NCBI GenBank assembly: GCA_030613165.1
Contig: JAUWMN010000034.1
Location: 1-9,809, forward strand
Source: Desulfobacterales bacterium
Lineage (GTDB): Bacteria > Desulfobacterota > Desulfobacteria > Desulfobacterales > C00003106
Reading direction: 5' to 3'
DNA length: 9,809 nucleotides
The translations under genes and the position numbers were made by a program. The number at the start of each line of letters is the position of its first letter. The first letter of the stretch is position 1. A model generated the notes under the pieces. That model was not told the origin of the DNA, made no database searches, and worked only from the letters and a program-made list of their open reading frames with translations. Below are positions 1-6,056 of this stretch, in pieces.

Positions 1-511
1 CAAAAACCCATGTTTTTTCGTTGAATTTGCGACAGCTTTCGCGAGTAAGATCTTTGAAGCCCTCAATATTTATTCCTATCATTTTAGCCAACGATATCAG
101 GAATGAGATATGTTTGATGCCCCAATCAGCAAAGGCACTCCCCCAATGCGGGGTTCCGATAGTGCTGAGAGATGCCACTCTGTCTTGCATATTATAGTTA
201 TAGACCATATGGCGGGCATCGAGTCCCCCCGTGCTGTGGCCAATAATATGCACCTTGTCCCATTTTGTGAAATTATCGGTAATTGCTTCAAGGCTGCTTT
301 TTAGGTCCTCTGCCCGCTTATCTACGCTTCCACCCCAGCATACACTGGAGTGGAACGCCTCAAATCCGTGTTCAAGAAGGGTACTTCGAATTTTGCGAAA
401 ATAGTGAAAGCGATCACCCTTGGAATTGTCCGTATGAAACAATATATTCAATACATTATCGAAACGACAGATCCCGTGGGCTAAGATAATAGGGTATTTG
501 GTTTTTGTCAT
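1..511 (-). CDS. Lipase / alpha-beta hydrolase, 3' end cut off by window edge
   Basis: Reading leftward from the ATG at 511-509 gives 170 uninterrupted codons that run off the window, so the C-terminus is missing. Near the N-terminus is an oxyanion-hole type HG (residues 12-13, in YPIILAHGI). The nucleophile elbow GHSTGG has Ser93 and is followed by LDARH, the pattern of triacylglycerol lipases, which commonly read GHSxGGxxxR. A downstream IGTPHWGS (about residues 117-124) matches the usual segment after the elbow. The catalytic Asp and His would lie beyond the edge. No signal peptide precedes the hydrolase core, so the product looks cytoplasmic, or exported by a route that needs no Sec signal; many true secreted lipases do carry one. 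No good Shine-Dalgarno sequence precedes the ATG. It is transcribed away from the kinase gene at 785. The substrate (lipid ester or other ester) cannot be told from this part. Confidence 0.85.
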   Translation of the reverse strand, partial: MTKTKYPIILAHGICRFDNVLNILFHTDNSKGDRFHYFRKIRSTLLEHGFEAFHSSVCWGGSVDKRAEDLKSSLEAITDNFTKWDKVHIIGHSTGGLDARHMVYNYNMQDRVASLSTIGTPHWGSAFADWGIKHISFLISLAKMIGINIEGFKDLTRESCRKFNEKTWVF

Positions 512-784
512 AGTGGATAAAAATATATTTATCACAACATGGCAATATTCGAAAGATCTTTAACCTAAGTTGAGCGATTTTTGAGGAATAGATTGGTGCG
601 GATCGAGTCAAAAATCGCTCACTTTAGGTTATAATAAGGGGTATTGTTTTATATAAAAAATTTATTAATTTTATACGAATAGTTGCCGAATATATGTTTG
701 TGCCTCAAGTAGTTTTTATTTTAGTAGAAGTCTTTGTTCTATCTTGTTTCGGAACAAAATTTACCATTACCGGATAAAGACTAA
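512..784. other. Divergent intergenic region
   Basis: No coding potential is visible here. Apart from the palindrome at 561-631 the region is AT-rich, especially 640-680. Promoters for the lipase (leftward) and first kinase (rightward) should lie here, but I found no close match to TTGACA/TATAAT at proper spacing on either strand. A short inverted repeat, TTTGTTC (733-739) with GAACAAA (752-758), lies about 26 nt before the kinase ATG and might be an operator, though it is short enough to be chance. Confidence 0.5.
561..631. repeat. Large imperfect palindrome (24-nt arms, 23-nt loop)
   Basis: The arms at 561-584 and 608-631 match as reverse complements at 22 of 24 positions, both starting from the TAACCTAA outer end; the two mismatches are adjacent. 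The loop spans 585-607. No U-tract follows on either strand, so it is not a typical Rho-independent terminator. It lies between two divergent genes. It could be a relic of a small mobile element, a large operator or a cruciform; I see no convincing target-site duplication around it. Confidence 0.7.
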
Positions 785-2083
785 ATGACGACTGACAAAA
801 CTATACCACAAAAGATAGGCAAGTATAAGGTTATTAAAGAAATAGGACGTGGAGGTATGGGCGTAGTATATTTGGCCCGCGACCCTTTTATTAAACGTCC
901 TGTTGCCATCAAAACAGCCATTTCAGATACTGCCGGAGACCCCAAGGCACTCGCTCGTCTTCAGCAGCAGTTCTTTAACGAGGCACAGGCCGCGGGAAAA
1001 TTAGATCATCCTCATATTATCTCTGTTTATGATGCGGCTGTTGAAAATGATCAATGTTACATCGTAATGGAGTATGTTGATGGAGAGACCCTAAAAAAAT
1101 ATTGTGATAAGGGCTCCTTACTACCCGTGAAAAGGGTTGTGGAAATTGTCTTTAAGTGTGCTAAGGCCCTTGACTATGCCCACCGACAAGGTGTCATTCA
1201 CAGAGATATAAAACATAGCAACATTATGATTTCAAAAAAGGGAGAAGTCAAGATTACTGATTTCAGCATCGCCATGGTTGAGGCCTCTGATTCCACACAG
1301 CCGGTCGGCCTGGTCGGTTCTGTTCGCTATATGTCTCCCGAGCAACTTCGTGAAGATACATTAACCCCGCAAACCGATCTCTTTTCCTTAGGAGTGGTGA
1401 TGTATGAACTCCTTGCAGGCGCCGGTCCTTTTCCTGGTGAGAGCGCACACGCTGTAATTTACAAGATTATCAATGAAGAGCCTGTTCCGTTGAGCAGGCA
1501 AAGAAGTGGAATCCCCAAATCCCTCGAGGCAATCGTCACGCGAGTTTTGGAGAAGGAGCCGGAAAAACGTTACCAGACGGGAATCGAATTCGCCTCTAAA
1601 TTAAGTGTGGCGTTTAGCCACTTGAGACTATCGGACAAAGAGATCGGTCAACAGGAAAAATTTAATGCCCTTAAGCGGATCAAGTTTTTTAAAGACTTTA
1701 CCGCCCCTGAATTAGAAGAGGTAATCAAGGCGAGCATCTGGACTAAATTTAGCGTCGACAAGCATATTATCACCGAGGGTGGAATAGATGACTCATTTTA
1801 TATCATTGTTTCCGGCAAGGTGATGGCTAAAAAGCAGGGGAAACCTCTGGCAGTGTTGGAATCAGGAGACTGTTTTGGAGAAATGGCTTATCTCGGCAAG
1901 ACCGAACGGACTGCAAGCATAGTAGCGCTCAGTGACGTTATGCTTATGAAGATAAATGCTTCACTCATGGATCAAGCCTCTTCTAACACCCAACTTCGTT
2001 TCTATAAAGTTTTTGTGACTACTTTGATTAAACGGCTTACAAAGACTAGCGAGTTGTTATGTCAAACAGGGAAAACAGGCTGA
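785..2083 (+). CDS. Soluble Ser/Thr protein kinase with C-terminal cyclic-nucleotide-binding domain
   Basis: This 432-aa protein has a PknB-type kinase domain at about residues 13-275. Visible motifs are the glycine loop GRGGMG (21-26), the ATP lysine K43 in VAIK, the alpha-C glutamate E66, the catalytic loop HRDIKHSN (D141, N146), SPE at 184-186, D198 and the late Arg262. The metal-binding DFG is DFS (159-161), an unusual change. After a linker, residues 297-420 form a CRP/PKA-like cyclic-nucleotide-binding domain with FGEMA (364-368) followed by RTAS (375-378), the phosphate-binding cassette including its Arg. There is no membrane segment. The family phosphorylates protein Ser/Thr; by inference, cNMP binding would gate activity, a reversed layout of the eukaryotic PKG arrangement. 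An in-frame TAA sits immediately before the ATG and the next Met lies in the glycine loop, so the start is secure, although the Shine-Dalgarno is weak. A second kinase gene begins 50 nt downstream. Confidence 0.93.
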   Translation: MTTDKTIPQKIGKYKVIKEIGRGGMGVVYLARDPFIKRPVAIKTAISDTAGDPKALARLQQQFFNEAQAAGKLDHPHIISVYDAAVENDQCYIVMEYVDGETLKKYCDKGSLLPVKRVVEIVFKCAKALDYAHRQGVIHRDIKHSNIMISKKGEVKITDFSIAMVEASDSTQPVGLVGSVRYMSPEQLREDTLTPQTDLFSLGVVMYELLAGAGPFPGESAHAVIYKIINEEPVPLSRQRSGIPKSLEAIVTRVLEKEPEKRYQTGIEFASKLSVAFSHLRLSDKEIGQQEKFNALKRIKFFKDFTAPELEEVIKASIWTKFSVDKHIITEGGIDDSFYIIVSGKVMAKKQGKPLAVLESGDCFGEMAYLGKTERTASIVALSDVMLMKINASLMDQASSNTQLRFYKVFVTTLIKRLTKTSELLCQTGKTG

Positions 2084-2122
2084 GGCCGCGTTCCCTACTT
2101 GGGTTAAATTATAAATAGATAT

Positions 2123-2126
2123 AGGG
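2123..2126 (+). promoter_or_regulatory. Shine-Dalgarno AGGG deciding the start of the second kinase
   Basis: AGGG ends 7 nt before the ATG at 2134. An upstream in-frame TTG at 2128 would leave only one base of spacing, so ATG 2134 is preferred. Confidence 0.6.
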
Positions 2127-2133
2127 TTTGAGT

Positions 2134-3591
2134 ATGAAACAGATTGCACAAAAATCGAAGATGTGGCTGAGCGCCATTTGGGGGATGGCCCTGGGTGTTA
2201 TGCTCACAGGGATAGGTATGTCTATTTTTACGCGCCAATACAGCTGGATGAACATGGCATATCCAGTCCTTGGGTTGGCTCTGGTCTGTACTGTCATATT
2301 GTTCGTTCGAGGTTCTGTTTCCAGGGGAGGCTCATCCAAAAAGCAGACCCAAGAAGATGTTGAGGCCAACCGGCTTGTCGGCATTGCGTATCAAGGAAAG
2401 GGGTTGTTTGATCTGGCATTTGACAAATTTTGTCAGTGCCCCTTCGACGATAAGATAAAACCCCTTTTATACGATCTTGCCGTCGATTATGAAAAACAGG
2501 AGATGCTTGATAAAGCGCTGGAGGTATACCGATACATCCAGAAACATGACGATCAATATGAAGGCATTGCCCTAAAGATCAGCCTTCTTGAATCAGGTCT
2601 GACATCTCAGGATCTCCAGGATAGTGGCAATGATTATGCCTCAGCCACGCTGATACTTGACGGCAAACCGGATATGTCTACTTTGGGGCGCTATGAGATC
2701 ACAGAGGAATTGGGCAGGGGAGCCATGGGGATGGTCTATAAGGGGCAGGATCCTAAGATTAATCGTATTGTAGCCATTAAAACGGTACGTCTTGACGAGG
2801 AGGAGGAAACCTCTGATAGTGAAGAGGTAAGACAACGTTTTTACCGTGAGGCGGAAGCGGCCGGAGGACTTTCACATCCCAACATTGTCACTATTTACGA
2901 TGTTGGGGAGGAAGATGACGTTTCATATATAGCCATGGAATATCTTGAGGGGGAAAGTTTGGTAAAATATGCTAAGAAACCGAATCTTTTACCCCTGCGA
3001 ACAATTATTCAGTATATGATTATGGTTTGCGATGCCTTGGACTATGCTCATAAGAATAATGTAATCCACCGGGATATAAAACCCGCCAATATAATGCTAT
3101 TAAAAGACGGCACAATCAAAGTCACCGATTTTGGGATAGCGCGGATGACCACATCATCCAGAACTCAGACAGGAGTAATTCTTGGTACGCCCAACTACAT
3201 GTCGCCGGAACAGGTGGAAGGTAAAAAGGTGGATGGACAGTCTGATATTTTTTCGCTCGGTATTCTTTTTTATCAGTTACTTACCGGCGCACTCCCCTTT
3301 AAAGGAGCAAGTCTCGCGGCAATAATGCATAACATCAGTAAAACACCGCACGTGTCGCCCCGACAACATAATCCTAAAATCCCAAAGGCTTGTATCGCCA
3401 TTATAGATAAAGCGCTTGAAAAGGATATCAGCAAGCGCTATCAACGAGCGAGCGCTTTTGGAAAACACCTCGCAATGATAAGCCGGAGAATAGATGAACT
3501 TATAGCCCAGAAAAAAAAGCAGGGCCATGCCTCCAACGCTAAGGCAGCCCCCCGCGCGCCTCAAGCGGCTCCTCCGCAGACGTCTCCATAG
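2134..3591 (+). CDS. Membrane-anchored PknB-type Ser/Thr protein kinase
   Basis: This protein is 485 aa from ATG 2134. Two hydrophobic segments (about residues 9-32 and 39-58) form an N-terminal hairpin anchor. Residues about 70-150 are helical and TPR-like (AYQGKGLFDLAFDKF, then LAVDYEKQEMLDKALEVY). The kinase domain spans about 186-455 with a complete motif set: GRGAMGMVY, K216 in VAIK, HRDIKPAN (D314, N319), DFGIAR (D332), an activation loop rich in Ser/Thr, and GTPNYMSPE. A basic then Pro/Ala-rich tail ends the protein. The kinase domain should be cytoplasmic. The usual bacterial layout is N-terminal kinase, then one membrane helix and an external sensor (PknB/PASTA); here the order is reversed and almost nothing is exposed outside, so input probably comes through the membrane hairpin or the TPR-like part (inference). 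The gene lies 50 nt after the first kinase without an evident terminator, so co-transcription is likely. Confidence 0.93.
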   Translation: MKQIAQKSKMWLSAIWGMALGVMLTGIGMSIFTRQYSWMNMAYPVLGLALVCTVILFVRGSVSRGGSSKKQTQEDVEANRLVGIAYQGKGLFDLAFDKFCQCPFDDKIKPLLYDLAVDYEKQEMLDKALEVYRYIQKHDDQYEGIALKISLLESGLTSQDLQDSGNDYASATLILDGKPDMSTLGRYEITEELGRGAMGMVYKGQDPKINRIVAIKTVRLDEEEETSDSEEVRQRFYREAEAAGGLSHPNIVTIYDVGEEDDVSYIAMEYLEGESLVKYAKKPNLLPLRTIIQYMIMVCDALDYAHKNNVIHRDIKPANIMLLKDGTIKVTDFGIARMTTSSRTQTGVILGTPNYMSPEQVEGKKVDGQSDIFSLGILFYQLLTGALPFKGASLAAIMHNISKTPHVSPRQHNPKIPKACIAIIDKALEKDISKRYQRASAFGKHLAMISRRIDELIAQKKKQGHASNAKAAPRAPQAAPPQTSP

Positions 3592-3617
3592 ATTAAAAGG
3601 TCTCAGGGAGGCAGGTA

Positions 3618-5522
3618 TTAGGAGTCGAGGAAGTCTTTTTGATAATATATAATTTCTCCCTTTTTCTTTAAAACAGCCAGCCACTGGCCGAAGGTTTCTT
3701 GACGTTTTTGGTTAAGAATACGAGTCTTGACGGTCTCTTTTGCAGAACTGAAGGTCTCCTCTTTTGCCTCTTCTGTTTTCTTAAAGCGGAGAACAAGATA
3801 TTCCCCTTTTGCTTCAAGCACGTCCTCGGGGAAAGGTTTTTCACCTGAAAGCAAAAACGCTGTTTCTGAAACAGATGGCGCATAACCGATTTCGGGGATC
3901 TGGTTGCCCCGTTTAAAAGGACCGGTGCTTGTCACGGCAAGGGCCTTCTTCTCAGCCAACTTGTAAAAGTCGGCGCCATTTTTTAATGCTGCCAAAAACT
4001 GTTCTGCAGCTTCGCGGGCCGACTTCTTTTTTTCTTCTTGCAGAAGATCCTGACGTACCCTCTTTTCAACATCTTTCAGTTTGGGTACTTGCGCGCTCTT
4101 TTTTTCTATAAGCTGGAGTATGTAATACCCATCTGAGAGTTCCAATAAAGCTGACACGTCATCACCTTGAAGGGCGAAGGCAGCACGCGCAAAATTGGGA
4201 CGGTCTTGGGTTTTAATACCGGGTATCTGTTCATTCTCAGCAAAGAAAACAGTAGAGTCGAGTCCTAACTTGTAGTCAGTGGCAACATCGACCATGGCGC
4301 AGGCCGCCGCGCACTCTTCGTATATCTTGTTTGCTTTTTCAAAGGCGGTTATCTTAGCTCCCTCATTCACCAAGGACTTTCGGATCTCTTCTTTTACCTT
4401 ATCTAAGGGCGTTTGTGTGGGAGCATTTACCTTTTCGACCTTAATGATATGCCAACCGAACCTGGTTCTGACAAGATCGCTGATCCGGCCCGATGAAAGG
4501 GAAAAAGCAACATCTTCAAACGGCTTTACCATGCTTCCACGAGGAAAGGTCCCAAGATCACCTCCCCGGTTTTTAGTCGGTCCTTCAGAGTACTTTCGAG
4601 CCAGTGCGGCAAAATCTCCCCCCTCTCTTGTCGCTTTTAAGACTTTCAGGGCCTTTTTCTTTATTGCCTCCACTTGTTCAGGTGAGGCGTCTTCAGATAC
4701 CTTGAAAAGGATATGCCGTGCCTTTACTGTCTTGGGGGTTGAAAATTTTTCCCTATTTAGTTCGTAGTAATTTTGTATTTCATTTTCAGTAATGGTTATT
4801 TCCTTTTCAAATTCCTTAAACGGAAAAGAGAGATAATGCGCTTTCACTTTTTCCGGGGTCTTATATTGGTCCTTATGTTTCGAAAAATAGGCTTCGATGG
4901 TTTCTTGCGTGAGTTTAGGATCTTTTACAGACGCGGGGCTGAAAGCAACAAAGTCGATATCTACCTTCACATTTTCTTCTTTAAAAGCCTCTAATGCCTC
5001 CGCGTCAGAGACCTTGACAGTATTTAAAATGAGACGCTGTATCTTAGTAATTAACATGTCATTTTGCACACTCTCTTCAAAAGACTGAGGGGTCGTGCCG
5101 TAATGGCTTAATGCGCGCAGGTAGATCTGTTGGTCAAAACGGCCCTCTTTCTTGAAGGCCGGGATGTCTTGTATGGCCCCTATTAACTCTTCTTTTCTGA
5201 CCCGTAAGCCGAGTTTTTTGGCCTCCTGTACTATCAAACGGTGAGAGATTAAACGGTCTAACGCCTGCTTTTTGAGATTAAGGACTTTCAGCAAGTTATC
5301 GTCCAACCGGTCTCCGTATTGACGTCTATACAGTTCAAGAAGGTCATTATAAGTATTTCTAAATTCATCATAAGTGATCGGGTTTCCATTGACTGCCGCG
5401 ATGCGGTTAGCTCTTTGCTCACGAAAGCTCCCGACACCCCAGAACATAAAAACAATTACGATGGCTCCAAGGACTATTTTTATAAACGTAGATTTTGTGT
5501 GTTTTCGCATCAGACGCAGCAT
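3618..5522 (-). CDS. ppiD: PpiD/SurA-type membrane-anchored periplasmic peptidyl-prolyl isomerase
   Basis: At 634 aa this is close to the length of E. coli PpiD (623 aa). A short basic N-terminus ([10 protein letters not shown]) precedes one membrane helix (about residues 12-31), giving an inner-membrane protein with a large periplasmic body. Residues about 35-165 are a SurA_N-type chaperone region ([13 protein letters not shown], then [19 protein letters not shown]). A parvulin rotamase domain covers about 266-365 with ARHILF (H270), GGDLGTF (320-326) and GWHIIKV (H358). A long helical C-terminal part follows. The family assists folding of exported and outer-membrane proteins. GGGG at 5528-5531 lies 5 nt before the start and overlaps the end of the upstream zinc-ribbon gene, pointing to translational coupling. 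The gene converges on the second kinase with a 26-nt gap and no clear terminator. The symbol rests on architecture; a SurA-like paralogue is possible. Confidence 0.9.
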   Translation of the reverse strand: MLRLMRKHTKSTFIKIVLGAIVIVFMFWGVGSFREQRANRIAAVNGNPITYDEFRNTYNDLLELYRRQYGDRLDDNLLKVLNLKKQALDRLISHRLIVQEAKKLGLRVRKEELIGAIQDIPAFKKEGRFDQQIYLRALSHYGTTPQSFEESVQNDMLITKIQRLILNTVKVSDAEALEAFKEENVKVDIDFVAFSPASVKDPKLTQETIEAYFSKHKDQYKTPEKVKAHYLSFPFKEFEKEITITENEIQNYYELNREKFSTPKTVKARHILFKVSEDASPEQVEAIKKKALKVLKATREGGDFAALARKYSEGPTKNRGGDLGTFPRGSMVKPFEDVAFSLSSGRISDLVRTRFGWHIIKVEKVNAPTQTPLDKVKEEIRKSLVNEGAKITAFEKANKIYEECAAACAMVDVATDYKLGLDSTVFFAENEQIPGIKTQDRPNFARAAFALQGDDVSALLELSDGYYILQLIEKKSAQVPKLKDVEKRVRQDLLQEEKKKSAREAAEQFLAALKNGADFYKLAEKKALAVTSTGPFKRGNQIPEIGYAPSVSETAFLLSGEKPFPEDVLEAKGEYLVLRFKKTEEAKEETFSSAKETVKTRILNQKRQETFGQWLAVLKKKGEIIYYQKDFLDS

Positions 5523-5524
5523 AA

Positions 5525-5764
5525 TTACCCCGTAATAATATGAAATGGTTTAGTGTTGCGGACGATTTTGGCGCCGACTGAAGTAGAGCAGAAGGCGCAC
5601 AAATATTCGTACTCGTCGCCGTCCGGAAGGGCCAAAAGGAGCCTCTGTCTTACTGGCACAGCCCGTTTACAATTGGGACAGTAAAGCTCAGTCGCCTCAA
5701 ATTCTTTAAAGGCGTCCTGCTGTCCAGAAGGAGATCTCTGTGGAAAAAAAGAATCAAAGTTCAT
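5525..5764 (-). CDS. Small zinc-ribbon protein upstream of ppiD
   Basis: The 79-aa product has two CxxC knuckles, CPNC (C29, C32) and CAFC (C56, C59), separated by 23 residues, which is the pattern of a zinc ribbon. It has no signal peptide or membrane segment, so it should be cytoplasmic. Its TAA stop is only 2 nt from the ppiD ATG, and the ppiD Shine-Dalgarno lies in its last codons. A sigma70-like promoter lies 37 nt upstream of the ATG. The Shine-Dalgarno is weak. I do not recognise a named family; the coupling suggests a regulatory or accessory role tied to PpiD expression, but it could simply be a conserved neighbour. The Cys pattern and the tight spacing make it unlikely to be a chance ORF. 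Confidence 0.8.
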   Translation of the reverse strand: MNFDSFFPQRSPSGQQDAFKEFEATELYCPNCKRAVPVRQRLLLALPDGDEYEYLCAFCSTSVGAKIVRNTKPFHIITG

Positions 5765-5800
5765 TGTGAGTTATCTTAGGTTTCCGTTTCGGTTTAATTC

Positions 5801-5829
5801 CTTTTAAGCCTTGATCTATAATTTGTCAA
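5801..5829 (-). promoter_or_regulatory. Sigma70-type promoter for the zinc ribbon-ppiD operon
   Basis: On the minus strand, a perfect TTGACA (-35, 5829-5824) is followed by a 17-nt spacer and TAAAAG (-10, 5806-5801; 4 of 6 matches). The start of transcription would be near 5794, giving a leader of about 30 nt before the zinc-ribbon ATG. Confidence 0.6.
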
Positions 5830-5887
5830 GAGATGGGTTGAAGAGCCACACAGAAGGCCAAGACACAAAAGCAAAAGGCAAAATGTG

Positions 5888-5916
5888 TTGACAAAAAAGG
5901 GGTGCTGTCGTAGTAT
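5888..5916 (+). promoter_or_regulatory. Sigma70-type promoter for the hybrid histidine kinase
   Basis: A perfect TTGACA (5888-5893), a 17-nt spacer and TAGTAT (5911-5916; 4 of 6 matches) predict a start near 5923 and a leader of about 134 nt. A second candidate, TTCACT (5930-5935) with TATACT (5953-5958) at 17 nt, would give a leader of about 92 nt. Both face away from the ppiD promoter. Confidence 0.5.
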
Positions 5917-6009
5917 CTATGTAATATATTTCACTTATTGTAAATTATATTCTATACTCAACCACCTTGTATTTGGCTCCTTGTTGGTATTGACCTCTTT
6001 CAAGACTTA

Positions 6010-6031
6010 CGCTCAATTCATGGATTGAGCG
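6010..6031 (+). promoter_or_regulatory. Perfect 8-bp hairpin in the histidine kinase leader
   Basis: CGCTCAAT (6010-6017) and ATTGAGCG (6024-6031) are perfect reverse complements around a 6-nt loop, 25 nt before the start codon. No T-tract follows, so it is not a terminator. It may be a dimer-binding operator or an RNA stem near the ribosome-binding site. Confidence 0.45.
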
Positions 6032-6056
6032 GGTTAATAATAATGATGGAATACTA

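Noticed and set aside
97..489. Short ORFs on both strands (97-291 minus, 110-304 plus, 283-489 plus)
   Set aside because: All overlap the lipase reading frame, which carries recognisable lipase motifs across the whole stretch; these have none.
733..758. TTTGTTC / GAACAAA inverted repeat as an operator of the first kinase
   Set aside because: Seven-bp arms with a 12-nt loop in AT-rich DNA can arise by chance; no second copy was seen.
2128..2130. TTG start for the second kinase
   Set aside because: The AGGG Shine-Dalgarno is one base away from TTG but 7 nt from ATG 2134, so ATG is the better start.
3592..3617. Bidirectional terminator between the second kinase and ppiD
   Set aside because: The 26-nt gap has no stable stem with a T-tract on either strand.
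4279..4767. 162-aa ORF on the plus strand
   Set aside because: Antisense to the parvulin and flanking region of ppiD, with no domain features; it is a shadow of the coding frame.
570..6031. Shared TTGAGCG heptamer in the palindrome at 561-631 and the leader hairpin at 6010-6031
   Set aside because: Only 7 bp are shared and the right arm of the first palindrome does not keep it, so a common regulator is not supported.
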